64,000 bases of DNA, from assembly GCA_013398615.1 (NCBI GenBank), contig VZSR01003210.1:2302223-2366222 (forward strand), given 5' to 3'. A model generated the notes under the pieces. The model was not told the DNA's origin. It made no database searches and worked only from the letters and a program-made list of their open reading frames with translations. This stretch comes from Brachypodius melanocephalos. Lineage: Eukaryota; Chordata; Aves; Passeriformes; Pycnonotidae. Positions 1 to 12,355 of the stretch are shown here, piece after piece; position 1 is the first letter of the stretch; the number at the start of each line of letters is the position of its first letter. Made by a program: the position numbers and the translations under genes.

Positions 1-1069
1 GAGTGCCTCGACTAAGCAGCAGTGATGAACCCTGGAATCCATGTGGTGAAAAGTAGAGATTTTAGGTGTGCCAGAAACAGTTACTAGGCTTGTTCTCAGA
101 TATGACTGTGGCTGAAACAGGAGCTTACTCTTCATTTGGCTACTTACCATGAAATGATTAAATCTTGAACTATTTAGCATGTAGGAATAAATAGAGGAAA
201 AAGCAGCATTTAAACAAACATAAAACAAATTGAATGACTCAGCCCAGTGTGTTTTCTGGATTCTTAACAATTTGCTATGGCAAATGGTCCTTGCTTTCAC
301 CTCACACCATTAGTTTTGGAAGTCATCATTAATCTCCAAGAAAAGCATTGAGCTTTGATTATTACTGCTTAATTACATGGAAAAAGACAGACTGTCGATA
401 TTAATTTGCTTTACAACAGCCCAACTAAGTTATCTTCAATTCTCAGCACATTCGACAGCTGTCGTTTTATGCCAGGTAATGGATCAATAAAATTATTAAC
501 TTTAAAAAACACATCTTACTAGGGAGATAGAAAATTCTTATTTGAGCTCATGAACATTTGTATTTTATTACTCAACTCCGACTGTATTTTGTTTACCATA
601 TGTGAGCCCCCAAGGTAATGCCATTGCAAGCTTTACTTTGACATTTCCATGTAAATTGCTTGAAGTTATGCATAGAAATCTCCTAAGACAGGTTCTGTCT
701 TTCAGGGAAATGGGAGAATGTTCTAAAGACTCAAAGGACAAATTTAAAATCAAGGTCATGAGCGTAAAGGTGGATTTCGATGTTTAAATCAGAGAAGTCT
801 AATTTCTCAGACAAGCAGGAAATTCCTTACATCTTTATGCACTTGTGTGGAAGTCTCTGCTACTCCTCAGACCTTTGCTTCCCACAAGCCTTCAGGGTAA
901 AGCTTGGTGAAAATGTCCTGGTTTTTTAATCAGAAAAAAAAATTCACTACTTTCCACAGCTAGTCACTGAACCACTAAGGGGCAAAAATTTCTGAATGAT
1001 GAAAATAAAAATCAGTTTTTGCATGTACTTGTCAGCCAAAGCATAGTAAATTTAGTTCGTGTGTCATAC
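1..1069. other. Non-coding flank downstream of exon 1070-1170 (probable intron)
   Basis: AT-rich sequence with no splice-bounded ORF on either strand. Relative to the minus-strand gene it lies after the donor at 1069/1068, so it is probably the beginning of the next intron. It holds several TAATTA-type homeodomain-like words around 300-500 and a perfect 12-base palindrome at 453-464 with a CAGCTG E-box at its centre. The short ORFs on both strands near 568-787 overlap each other and have no supporting splice or promoter signals. Confidence 0.5.
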
Positions 1070-1170
1070 CTGCGATAAGATCTTCCTTTGCTCCTTCATC
1101 GCTTTGAACAGGGAAGATGTGAGGCTTGAAATACTCAAAATCTCTATATTCAAATCTCTGTATCTCCTGC
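1070..1170 (-). CDS. Internal coding exon of an unidentified gene (most 3' exon seen)
   Basis: A 101-bp exon read on the minus strand. The acceptor is pyrimidine-rich (CCCCCTTCCTTTTCCACTTC then ATGTGCTTAG) and the donor is CAG|GTATGA. Starting with two bases that complete a split codon, it encodes 33 codons beginning G/RRYRDLNIEILSIS and ending KAMKEQRKILSQ, and it ends in phase 0. A second frame is also open, beginning QEIQRFEYRDFEYF. I chose the first because exon 4354-4456 ends with one base, which completes GGC at this junction. The peptide is polar and charged, with a helix-like Lys/Gln/Glu-rich end. I do not recognise the family. The gene continues beyond the left edge, since no stop codon or polyadenylation site is seen. 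That the exon is expressed is inference from splice signals and phase. Confidence 0.62.
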
Positions 1171-4100
1171 CTAAGCACATGAAGTGGAAAAGGAAGGGGG
1201 AAACAGAACACACTCAAGTGCATTGATGTGGATTTCTTCTACAGTATTGGTAGCAATGCTCCCAATAAAGATAAGCATGAGCACTCATACAGTGGAGGGA
1301 GGGCAGGAAGGCATTAAACCAAAGTCCTCACAGGAGTCAGAATAGGTTTTTCTATCATTTATATTTTTCCACCATTTGTGTTTTATGTATAATCTGAATC
1401 ATAGAAAAATGTGCTGAAAATAACTTCTGGAGACTCCATCATTGATTCAGTATCAAATAAGTTGGCATCACCAGGTACTGCCTGCTCTTAAAACCTGTAA
1501 GGGCTCATAAAACTTCTCCAGATAACCTTACACCCTTTAAAATCTACCACTGAAATGAGGGCATTTTGCTATTTCCTAACTGAAACAAACTGAGCAGCAC
1601 CACAAGGGCTGCCTTGCTCCTCAGCCTAGCAGTAACACAGCAAATTCTGTCTCCAACAACCACTTAAGTATCAATAAGCTGCTGCCTCAATCTCCTTTAT
1701 TCCTTTCTCTTTAACAGAAACCAACCCCATTCGTTTATCCTTCATAGGTCATGTTCTCTAAAATTCTTATTTCCCAGCTGTTGTTGCATTTCAGCCACCT
1801 CTCAGTATGTCAAGATTGATTTGTCAGCCTTAGTGAAGGCTGTGAGACTGTCCTGGTGAGACACCATGAACACATTGCTGCTCTGGGCATCGATCTTCCA
1901 AGAGAAGCAACTGAACAGCATTCTCCTCAGAGCCAGGCAGTGTTTATACCTGAGTGGCTGACACAACAACTCACTCTAACATATAATAATGTTATTCGTT
2001 TATTGTATGTTAATTCTTACTTAGAAAACAAGATAGGATGAGAAACGCTACTGATGAAAGCTCTGCAGTGGAAGATGACAGACTAAGATTACAGATGATT
2101 TTAATGAAAACATTCCTCTTATTTCTTTGAGGTTTCTATCTTCAAATGGGGAGAAATTGCTCTTTCCTGCAATTGCTTTTTGTTCTCATACGAAGCACAC
2201 TTTCCTCCCTCTCATTACTGAAAAGCACATGCAGTTGTGTTTCCACTTCAACTTTCTTCAGAGGCTAAAAGACAACAACAGTGACCAGAGAGCAAATACT
2301 ACATCAAACCAGAAGCCAGCCAATTTAATTCAGCTCAGGAACATAGGAGATTTGAAGTGAACAATTTTTGTGACACAGGGAGTAATGAAAAGTTGACAAC
2401 ATTAAATGGAATTCTTTTACCATTACAAGCAAGTGACAAGTTTTTGGGTCACATCCTATGATTTAGACTGACTTTTAGAGGCAGAAACCCAAGTCTTTGT
2501 CACTGAGGAAGAAAGGGTATACTTCACCTTCAACCGAGTTCCCCAGCAGAAAAAACCAACATGATAGTTAAGCATTCTTTGGCAAAATCTCTAAACCCAA
2601 TCCCACCCACTGTTTTTCACTGTGTAACTTCTAAATTGTAAATGTATTACAGTAAAATTCAAATTCAAGATCTGAGTGTTTGCACAGCATCACATTTTAA
2701 TATATATTACACATGGCAAGTAAGTAATATCTTAAGTTATAGTGTATATAGCAAAGAGCCCAAAGGGAAGGCCAAAAGCATACTGAGATCATACTGATGT
2801 ATTAGAATTTAATGAGGAAAAGTGAGAGATTTTCCTCTCTTCTTTAAGTTTAGTCATGTATCACACAAAAAAAAAAAAAAACAAGCACCAAATTGACTTA
2901 TTCTAAGGACAGAAAATTAGGTTACATGTACACATCAGACTGTCAGTTGACTAGTATTTTGTAACTCTCCCCTGTATCTCCAGTGCTGGATGCTCCTTTC
3001 TTTTTTTTTTTTTTTTCTGTCACTATCCAATTCTCAAAGCCTTACCACTTCCCTAAAGAAGCTGTTTATTAGTTCTCAGAGACGCAGAATGTTGCCTGTT
3101 TAAACAGCAGAATTTGTCACTCCAATGATTCTAAAATAACTACTTCTTTCTCCTGATTAAAATCCTTGACCTCTAATAACTGTTTTGGCCAGTCAAATAG
3201 TGACAAGAGCTAGAGATTGTGAATACAATTTAAAAGACAAAGAAGAGAGTTAGCAGAGGGAGACGACCCAGTGTTGAACTCACCTCTGTTACAAGAGCCT
3301 TGATGATAAGAACCATCAGGGGCATGTGTCCCTTTGCTGAATCACTGCTATCCAGAGCTCCACTCCTGTCTGCTCCATCAGCCTGCTACCCTCTGTTAGC
3401 CCCACAACCCCAGGTGGCAGAGGGAACACTGCTCCCAGCCCAGGGCTCACCAGAGGTACCAGGCTGCAGAACCAGAGCTGCCAAGCTGGGGAGGGGGAGC
3501 CACATCACAATTTAAATCCCTAACAAAGTATATTCCTGCATTTACAATCAACTACTTTCAAGTCTTCTTTGCACACTTTAAAAGCCACAGCAGGTTTGCA
3601 CACTGCTGTCAGCCCATTTGTTCCTGTTCCATTTCACTGCAGCACTTTTTTCATGCTGCTACTAAGATATTACTGTTAGTCTCAAGCACAAGGGCAGAGC
3701 TAGCTCTCTCTGTTAAAACAACAGTGACCATACCCAGCTTCTTCAAGGCTCTGCCCCTTCACAGATCTCTCTCACAGATCTCTATGCACAATCCCACTGT
3801 AATTCTCATTTACTCTATGCTCCAGCAATGGTAACGCATGATTCTTCTTCTTAACCAGCAGCTGCCTGCAAAGGCAAAGACAAGTTCTTCACATTTTTAA
3901 CTGAAAAAAAAGCAGCTAAGTAGTAAAAATAAGTAGCACTGTCCATGCCTAAAAGGAAGCTGCAAGACCTCAAAGTGGCAAAGTAAAACACATTTGCAGA
4001 GGCAGGAAGGACACCCAACCAAAAAAACCCCTTGTTTCACTGGGCCAGTGCTCCTCAGCAACTGCTCCACTTTCTGAAGACCACTGGAAAAAACTGAAAG

Positions 4101-4353
4101 AAAAAGAGAGCCTGATTTTTTTGTACCATTTTTTCTGTCATTTACTTCCTGAGATTGGTCACTTTCTCCTGATCCTTTCAGCATTGCTGTGTGAAATACA
4201 AGAACTTTCATCGATTTCAAATGATGCAAAACAAAGAACCAAACAGTCAGACATGGTAGGTGTTCTGCAAACTCCAAACCTAGGAAGCAGTAAAACCACA
4301 GAGGCAAAAATCAAACTTTTTTTTTTCCCCACTAGAGTGGTTCATTTTACTAC
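1171..4353 (-). other. Intron between exons 4354-4456 and 1070-1170
   Basis: About 3.2 kb without a supportable gene. It contains A- and T-homopolymer tracts at about 2867-2881 and 3000-3016, and a GC-richer patch near 3300-3500 that holds a 71-codon plus-strand ORF with no splice or promoter context. Two further acceptor-like pyrimidine tracts occur on the minus strand, near 2500 and 4090, but neither is followed by an open frame ending at a usable donor, so I did not call them. Start and end follow from the flanking exon calls. Confidence 0.45.
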
Positions 4354-4456
4354 CCTGGACATCTTCAGGGAAGATCTTTCCATCTGGATCCTTTCCAGAT
4401 TGCAGGCAATACAGCAGAAAGTAAGAGCACAAAGTGAAAGTATTTGTGATAGTAGT
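4354..4456 (-). CDS. Internal coding exon of the same unidentified gene
   Basis: A 103-bp minus-strand exon after the acceptor CTACTTTTTTCTGCAG, with the donor CCAGG|GTAGTA (weaker than the others). In phase 0 it encodes 34 codons plus one base: TTITNTFTLCSYFLLY, then a Gly/Asp/Pro-rich stretch ending GKIFPEDVQ. Phase 0 matches the end of exon 9385-9509, and the final single base matches the start of exon 1070-1170. The first half is hydrophobic (Phe, Leu, Tyr, Cys) and could be a buried helix or, less likely, part of a membrane segment. The opposite strand of the same DNA also has exon-like signals (4336-4420), so the strand choice rests on phase continuity. No family is recognised. Confidence 0.5.
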
Positions 4457-5176
4457 CTGCAGAAAAAAGTAGCTTTTTTGACACTATGCTCTAAGATTGC
4501 CTGAAGTGCAGCTCTGGGTAACACCACCTTCACCCATCTGGGGCTTTCCTTTATTCTCCCTGTGTGGTACATCACAACTGCTTTAGACAGAGCTAAATGT
4601 CACCCACTGCAAAGATGCTGTAAGTTATAGAATCCTTTAGCTCTCCTTTCCAATGAAAAAACTGTGATGAAAATTAAAGAAGTAAGAAAATGTAACACTT
4701 ACAGCACTGGTTTTTGAAAATTTGGGCAAATTCTTTTCATGGTGCTGCTTACAAAATAGATCAAAAGGATAAGCTCAATTTTGATCCTAACAACATAAAT
4801 CTCATTATACTAAATCATTTCTCTCTGAAAATTTTCAATATATATGAAACTGTCAAAAATGTCCATTATACACATAAAGGGTACTATGTTATTTACAAAA
4901 AATAAAGTTTAAAAAAAAAGTAATATAAAACCTACAGAGAAGCGGGAAAGATAAATGAACATCTACTACAAGGCTGGGAAATTCCTAAATGGCAAAGGGT
5001 CAGGAAAAAATCTTCAGGTTATATTGTGACCATTTCTATTAGTTTGTGACTTAGTAGAGGACAGGGGACTGCTATCAATAAATGTCCATATATGTTTTAT
5101 TGTTTGGCTCACTACCAGCTTATTTCAATTTTCACTGACTTGTTGAGGAACAAAGGAAAAAAACCAAAACCAACAA

Positions 5177-5198
5177 CAAACAAACAAACAAACAAACA
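5177..5198. repeat. (CAAA)n microsatellite
   Basis: Five to six tandem CAAA units inside a longer A/C-rich tract that runs from about 5157 to 5212. Simple repeat with no gene nearby. Confidence 0.85.
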
Positions 5199-6900
5199 AC
5201 AAAAAAACCCAACTGCCTAAAAAACCAGGCATATCAACTACATAGGATGAGTCTACTAAACAATACTCTATACTTTAACTTCAAAAACCACAGAATTTAA
5301 ACCTTCGGAATTGTATATGCACAGAAGTACCACTATTTTCTTTCATGAACTAATAAAGAAACCTCAAGGAAACATAAACCATATGCTAAGTTAAGCACAT
5401 GCTGGGACATGAGCCATGACTTTGTGTTTCTTCTTAGAATTGTTTTAAAATATTCATGTCATAAAATCATAAAACATCTTGAATTTTAAAGAAGCTGAAA
5501 GGAAAAACAACTGATCCTAAAGAGTATGTTCCCCTATTCCAAGCAGAAGCCTGGATCCAAAATGAACTGTATTCTTTTGCTAGGTCCAGTGGTCTTAGGC
5601 TGATTTGACTGCAATAGCCACACTGAACAAGCACCAATGGAACAGAACTCACAGTGTGTTCTGATCTCTTTGCTCCCTTTTCTCCACCTTAATTAATCTT
5701 ACCTAAAATAATGTATTTGTTACAGGGGTCAAATCAAGCCTTTGAACTTTTGACTCAAAACATTTTCCAAATTTCAGCTTATAACGTCTCACAAGCCTTC
5801 CCCTTACAAAAAGCAATACAAGGATCACCTATGCTTATTGATCTTTTTTACATTGATAATAATCAGCATTATAAAACATTGTCATCATAAGCTCTGATAG
5901 AGCTAGAACATACACAAATGGTCCATTCCACAAACCCCAAAGTCATTCCTTGGTTTACACCTTGAAAGCTTTTATTGCTTCACTTCATGAGGACATTTCT
6001 CAAACTCCATGGTTCACTAATAACATAGATAGTCTTATATTACCAACTTTTCTTTTTGCTCATTTCTTACTAAACAGGACTGAAATCAGGAGGATCAGAC
6101 CATCTCCATAGTCAGCAGTGGACCTTAAACTCATGAAAATGGTGAATTTACTTCCATATTTTTCTGAGTCTCTCCCATCCAAGATGTTTCTCACACAGTT
6201 TTCAATAGCGACTGTTTAGCACAGTATATTCTCACATCTGCCCAGTCTCTGATTTTTGGTTGCCTACTAATACCAACAAAGCAGTCAATAAATAAATCTT
6301 TATGGAAAAGGCCATAGGGATTAAAAGGAAGTGCTGTATTTTGCACATTTTTGGACTATTCCAAAACAGTGCATTAGGTTCATTCTTTTACTAAATCCAC
6401 CATAGAAATTTTGAATTTTATTATTATTTTGTGGTAAACATTTGCCTTCTGTGCCATTCTTTAGACTAAGAGCCACTTCCACAGCACTCACCCTTGCCAA
6501 GTGCAACTCCTACAGTCTGACCCAGCAGAGGTCCACAAAGCAGCAGTTAATTGCAGGTCTCCTTAGAGCTGAGGAAGACACAGACCTGGGCATGGAAGTG
6601 GTTTCAGTTAGACTGACTTAGCTCTTCCCAGAGAGAGAAGAGAAACAGAATAAACATAGAGAAAACCCAGCATAACAGTCAGCTGGAAAGAGTGAGTGAA
6701 AGACTAATCAGAGGAAGGATGGAGGAGTTGCCTGCTGGCTGGACTTTCTTATTAATCTATGGAAATGAACTCTAGGTAGATTATCCTTTAAATCTGGGGA
6801 AAAATATGCATTTGGGGAGATGATTTGTGGATTTTTGAGCCAAGGTGTTTGTGATGGGCTGAGTAATATTGCATTAGAATCTGTGATTCTTGTGGTCCCA

Positions 6901-7000
6901 NNNNNNNNNNNNNNNNNNNNNNNNNNNNNNNNNNNNNNNNNNNNNNNNNNNNNNNNNNNNNNNNNNNNNNNNNNNNNNNNNNNNNNNNNNNNNNNNNNNN
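6901..7000. other. Assembly gap (100 N)
   Basis: Exactly 100 consecutive N, the usual placeholder for a gap of unknown or fixed nominal size in a scaffold. Sequence on the two sides shows no shared repeat that would explain the break. Real distance across the gap is therefore unknown, and coordinates to the right may be offset from true genomic distance. Confidence 0.98.
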
Positions 7001-9384
7001 GTGTGTTAATAAACTGTTTACCTTTAAGTTGGGCCTGTTTTGGCTTTTTCTCCCAAAATCCTGTTTCCCAGAAGTATAAGAGAGTAGACACTCAAACCAC
7101 AACATTAAATTAGGCACAACAGAATTCGGTGAATGTGAAACCACTATAAGAATTGATGTTTCTGGCCGGTTTCGAACCAAAACTATTACAGCACTGCACC
7201 ACTACATGGTGAAAAAGAAATCACTACAGAAAGAGACACCTCCTTAAGGTAATCATCTGGCCAGCTTACACTCCTCAGGACTCCCTTTTATCTCAGGGGA
7301 TATGTATGCAGCAGTGTCAAGTCAACAGGGCTCTGAGTGAGCTTGCCTGGCCAGCAGAAGACGTGTCAGGTAATCACTGAGACACAACTGTACCTCTAGT
7401 GTTGTCAAAAAGTGCATAGCTGGATTATAGTAAAATGCATTAAAAAGTTCAGTGGATTCAAGCAGGTTTTAGAGTTAACATAAGCATGAACAATTACCCT
7501 GGTGCTCGTCTCTGCCTGGGAAGTCAGTGCAAAAATACACAGGGGAAAACATTACTTTTTCTTTATCAAAGAAAACAATCATATTTTTTTTTGTTTTTTA
7601 ATCCAATGAAACACATACATAAACATAGAAACCCTTGAGACAGAGCAAAGTCTACATTATAATAGCTAAATTTTAAAATAATTTAAGAAAAATACACAAA
7701 AAGAAAGATAGGCTTGATAATGCAAAGTTACAAGCCTTCCATCCTTGCACTAACAAACCTTTTCTGTCTCTTCTTGGTCTTCGAATTAATGAGAATCCCT
7801 CATAGATCCCTGCAGAATTAGGTAAATGCTTAGAGGTATGTATGTGCTTAAGTGCCATGCTGGAATTACAGCAGTTTGAACTCTGCAGAATCAAGGATTA
7901 TGCTTAAATCTTCTGTGTCTGATTTTATGCCAAAGTGCTAGTGTTTACCTGAATGTCCTATTCTTCTCTCATTCATTTCTGATAAATCCAAAATGCATAT
8001 AGCTATATTTAAGACTAGGTATTTGGTCTTACTTATCACAATTAGAGACTTCATGATGAAGGAGAAAGAGCCTTTTATAGGGCTTGGAAGCACACATATC
8101 TTGACCTGATTTCTAGTATTAAAAGCTGAAAACATTTTGCAACTGATAGAATTAGCACACAATCCCTCTACGATTTTAGTTTTCTAGCAGAAGATTTTTA
8201 TAAAGGAGGAGTAAAAATTATTCCATTTGTAAACATGAGATAGGATCAACTCAAATGCTAATTCCTTTTCCTACTTTCACTTTGTTTCATGCTACACTGC
8301 TACCGAAGCTGTAGCATGCCCATGAAATACCTAATTTCCACAGAAGTCATCCAGGTGAAAAGAAATGGAAATAGATGTTTTCCTCTGCACATCAAGGATG
8401 GATCAGATGGTTGTTTGATAGCTACACAGCTGAAGCACACTTTCATCTCAGAAGAAAGTATTCCTTAGGCAACAGAACTTACTGATGGCAGCGCTGCAGC
8501 TACTTACCAGTGCACAGAGAAAAGCCATGTGCAAGCAAGGAAAAAGCCACAACTGACAAACAAATCACAGCCAATAAATCACATGAAAAAAAAAAATGGG
8601 CAAAGGAAGCTACAAAGTTGTTACTACTCTGACACTGCCTTTGTATTGTCTGTACGTACTCACTTTTCGTACATGGTTTCCTTCTGAATCCTTAAGTCTC
8701 TGCTAATTGCTGAGGCAGGGGGATTTAGAAAGAATTCATGCTATTTTACCTTAATGTCAAATAAACATGCAGGCAAGAGAAAATTGAGATTATGACCATG
8801 CTATCAGCCTCCAACACAAATTCCTTTGTGTTGCAAAATGCAGGAACAGGGGTTTTTGGGGAGGTTTATTCATGTGGACTTATAACAAACAACTGGTTAA
8901 CTTGTTTCATAGAAGAGGCTCTCATTTTTTTTTCAATTCCTGTAAAGAAATACTTACAAGACTGAAAAACCCCAAGCAAGTAAAATGCAAATTCAGGTCA
9001 GTTTGAGCCTTCAGGTGCTTAATGGGTAAAAAAAATATTTACACAGAACAACAAATTCACTCTATGTTCTAATTTTTCAGCATCATGAACAGCAATGCAG
9101 TCAAACGGTGTCCATTTTGTTAAAAATGCAAACTTGTCACTTTTTTGCCTGGGGGTGGAGGGAATAAATTTACCGAAAGTAGGTCAAGCTGGTGCCAAAA
9201 TCTGCTCTTAAGCATAAGGTTTGAATAAAAATTTGAGCAAAAGACCCAGGTGTGTGAAGCTGACCAAAACCTCATGCAAATTTCCATAAACTACATGCAC
9301 ACTTAGAAAGGATGCCAACATTAACCTGCATAGATATCTGAAAACACTAAAGGACTGAAAAAGAGTAAAGCCTCTTTTACTTAC

Positions 9385-9509
9385 CATATTCCACAATGTT
9401 TTAATTGTCAAGCAAAACAGCTGTTCACCATGTCTTTCTAGCCTATTTTCCATGAACAATTCCTGCAGAGCCAAAGACGCTTCGTTCTTCGATGGGATTA
9501 CAAGTTTAG
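9385..9509 (-). CDS. Internal coding exon of the unidentified minus-strand gene
   Basis: The best-supported exon. It is 125 bp, with the acceptor TGCTCTTGTCTTTATCAG and the donor ATATG|GTAAGT, a full consensus. Only one frame is open. It starts with two bases (CT), which with the last G of exon 59724-59809 make an Ala codon, followed by 41 codons: KLVIPSKNEASLALQELF, then an amphipathic stretch, ending CLTIKTLWNM in phase 0. The pattern of charged and leucine positions suggests helices, as in many helical-repeat or scaffold proteins, but I cannot name a family. It is separated from the next exon upstream by about 50 kb, if no exon lies between. Confidence 0.72.
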
Positions 9510-9851
9510 CTGATAAAGACAAGAGCAGGAACGCTCAGACTTTTGTAAGGTTTTTAAGGCCCTGAAGTATGGATTTAATTTAATGGATTAAAAACTGACT
9601 AAAATACCTAAGTGTTGAAAATAAGAAGAAAAGAAATACCAAAAACATTTGTTAGACATCATCATGACACAACAGGAGTCAGTCTCACTGACAATACAGT
9701 ACTTACAGTTTAGAGGTAAATATTGCATCCCTGCAAATACAACTAAAAGCAAACACAGTAAGAACCATAAACAAAGAGAAGAGGGTATGGTGTTCAATCA
9801 GAATGGACCTATATGGCTGATAAACTGAGCCTACACAAAAAAAAAAACCCA

Positions 9852-9882
<31 letters not shown>

Positions 9883-12355
9883 CAAAAAAAACCCAAACAA
9901 CCAGAAGTTGTAATGCACCCCAATGCAAAGTTATAAAGCTACGAATAAAGACTGTCATCCACATCTACAGAGTGGGGGACCCTGCCTTGCACAGCAGCAA
10001 CTCTAAAATCAGTGCTGAGTTCCAGTGTGATCCTTGGCTGCACAGCAGAGAAGCAACAGGAGATCAGAAAATGGTTCTGCTCACCTCTGAAGCACTGTTG
10101 AGACTCATAATAAAATACTGCACATAGGACTTCCGATGTTTTACGGTCACTGAAAAATTTAGAAAGACAAACAAAATAGTTTTTTAAATGAAATCAAGAG
10201 ACAAAATAGAAACTAAAAAAGCTACCTTGATTGCAATTTTTCAAGGATAAAATAGCTGTAATCATGGCTCCTAAATCCTGCTAAATCTCTTTAGAGTAAG
10301 TCTAACGAGACCCAATGACAAAAAGAAGCCTTTAAGTGAGGCAAATTAAAATTAGATAACGCTTTTAACAGTAAGGATGATAAACTGCTGAAATAAGAAA
10401 AGAAACAGTATGCACCCTGTTTCTAATATCTTCAAATGATTGGATACCTTTTTGTTAATGATGAAGGATCACTAGGTGAAACCACACCATACCATAGCCA
10501 CAGTGTACCCCAGCCTGTCTTTAGCTATTCTTATCAGAACCCTCAGGAATTCATCAAGGTTACTAAGACATAAACAGTGCCAAAATAAGTAAGAAGAAGC
10601 TGAGAAACAGAATACCAGGATTGTAAGAACTAGATAAAAGAGGCCCAAGAAGCAATGGACTGTAACAAATCATATTGCCTGAAGGGTGCATGCTGAACAC
10701 ATGGACAAGACAGAGCCTCCAATCAAATAATTTGTGATCGCAGGAACAAGTAGTCTCAGAATGTATAAATACAGTTTAAAGTAAACAATAAAAGGTTTCT
10801 TTTTAATCATATTGGTTGGTCATCCAGAAGTCCTGAGCTCCTGCAAATGGCCACCCCACACAGGGAAAGGCTGGCAAAGAGCTGCCACATGAGGGGCACC
10901 ACCAGTAAATAGCTGCCTCAGCCCACTGGTGGCTGTGTGCACTCCTCTGGCAGCACATAGGGCTGCAGGGGACACTGAGACCAGCCAGCCCAAAAGAGAG
11001 AAATGTTCTTTTCACACCTCTGAAGCAGGACTTGGAGTTCTACACTGGGGCAGCTGGACCCAGGGAACTGCTGTCCTTCCCTTGCTCTGGGCTCACTGCC
11101 CTGTGTGCTCTCTTCACAGCTGCTCTGTGCACTGAGGTTTATTCAGGTAACACGGGTCCTCACGCACTGGCTCTCCATCATGTCCCAGCTAAGGGCACAG
11201 CACATTTCCTCGCCTTCCTCACAACTGTCCTGATGCATCCATCATCCGTAAGCTCGTGGCAAACCACCCCCGTCTGGGAAACTGCACCCAGGAAGTTTGC
11301 CGTGTGAAATTGAAAACGTAGAAATAAATTGTGGAGGTACGCGCTGCTCTTAGAGGGTAAAGCCCATTGCTGGAGAAGTGGAACCCACATCTGAAAGGAG
11401 AAAGGGAGCTGTGCTGCAGATTCTCACACCGCTCAGAACTCGCCATGGGCAGCACATCCACTGGGCTGGAGGATTGGGGGAGGGAAGGGAAATCACATTC
11501 CCTTCTTAGGTCATTTTTAACAGCTGCTGTGACCATATGCGTGCTCACAAAAACAATCTCTGCATCAAATATTAAAGCTTTGCCAGGGAAATGTCTAAGT
11601 TCTGTACTTAGCGGCACTCAATCTTTTTCGTTCGTTCCATGAGTCCTTATTAAATAATTAATAACAGAGGCCAAAATGATCTTTCACAGGTATACAATTC
11701 CTACTACTGTTAAAAGAGCAGCCCTATCTGGTGCCTGCCACACAGGCCCAAGTGAATCACAGTGCCGATTTACAGTTTATGTTTAAATTTTGAGCTAAAG
11801 GGCAATTCTTTTCCCTTGAGTACAACACAGACTTTCCACCTGAGCATGGTTTTAAGGGACTCTCCACCCTAGTGACCATCTCCTGGAAACCCATGGGCAT
11901 CTCAGCTGCCCTCAGCCCTCTGGCATGAGGCACAGCTTGCTCCTGAGGCTTCACCACCTGCACTTTTACACATTTGGCAGCTCTGCATATCCACCCAGGC
12001 CTTAAGCCCCTCTCTCAGCTTTCTGCATGCCCCCAGTACCACGTCAAGTCAGCAGTCCAAAGCCACGTGCCTCTCCAAGACCCTGTTACAACCCTTGAGA
12101 CAGCTTTCATCAGCTCCTCATGCTGCCTGTCCTAGGACTTTTCTGTCATTCCACTTCCCTCTTTACCCTGGCAGCTCCCCAGCACTGGTTGCCACAGCAA
12201 ACCCCCATCACAAACTCTCCTCATGCCCAGGAACTGGCCTCCTGCAAGCTTCTTCCTCTGGCTACCAACAGCCCCTTCTGGATGGTCAGACAGCCCTGGC
12301 TCCTGGGAAGGGACACCTTGCTGACCCCCTGCACTCAAATTGGTCCCTGCACTGC
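9510..12355 (-). other. Giant intron, first segment (no gene seen)
   Basis: Holds an (AAAAC)n tract near 9851-9889 and then ordinary AT-rich sequence. From about 10830 to 12360 there is a GC-richer patch with many overlapping short ORFs on both strands. None is bounded by matching splice signals, although an acceptor-like tract (CCCTTTCTCCTTTCAG, minus strand, ending at 11391) precedes a 70-codon minus-strand frame. I see no recognisable protein in it. Confidence 0.45.
9851..9889. repeat. (AAAAC)n microsatellite
   Basis: Five or more AAAAC units within an A-rich tract (about 9838-9892). The overlapping lysine/asparagine-rich plus-strand ORF and the phenylalanine-rich minus-strand ORF are translations of this repeat and not genes. 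Confidence 0.85.

Larger units (their letters stand above)
4457..9384 (-). other. Intron between exons 9385-9509 and 4354-4456
   Basis: About 4.9 kb of AT-rich sequence with no convincing gene. It includes the (CAAA)n tract near 5177-5198, a 100-N gap at 6901-7000 and a tRNA-type B-box match on the minus strand at 7168-7178. Two very short minus-strand exon-like intervals exist (about 4696-4737 and 8504-8548), each with a good GTAAGT-type donor but a poor or ambiguous acceptor; I rate them as unproven. The ORFs spanning the gap are artefacts of translating N. Confidence 0.45.

Noticed and set aside
3897..4307. 136-codon minus-strand ORF with strong pyrimidine tracts and two AGs before 4088
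   Set aside because: No donor closes an exon in the right place, the protein is Cys/Leu/Phe-rich without a domain, and the phase does not fit the other exons.
4696..4737. 42-base minus-strand interval with a GCT|GTAAGT donor and a Kozak-like CACCATG
   Set aside because: Weak acceptor, very short, and its phase cannot be tested against the exon chain without other evidence.
6708..7180. Three ORFs of 97-130 codons spanning the N run
   Set aside because: They exist only because N was translated as X; the real sequence in the gap is unknown.
8504..8548. 45-base minus-strand interval between TTTGTTTGTCAG and CACTG|GTAAGT
   Set aside because: Micro-exon size with two open frames and no independent support; 45 is divisible by three, so phase gives no test.
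11178..11617. Overlapping ORFs in the GC-richer patch at 11-12.5 kb
   Set aside because: Present on both strands, no consistent splice borders and no recognisable domain; GC content alone explains the ORF lengths.
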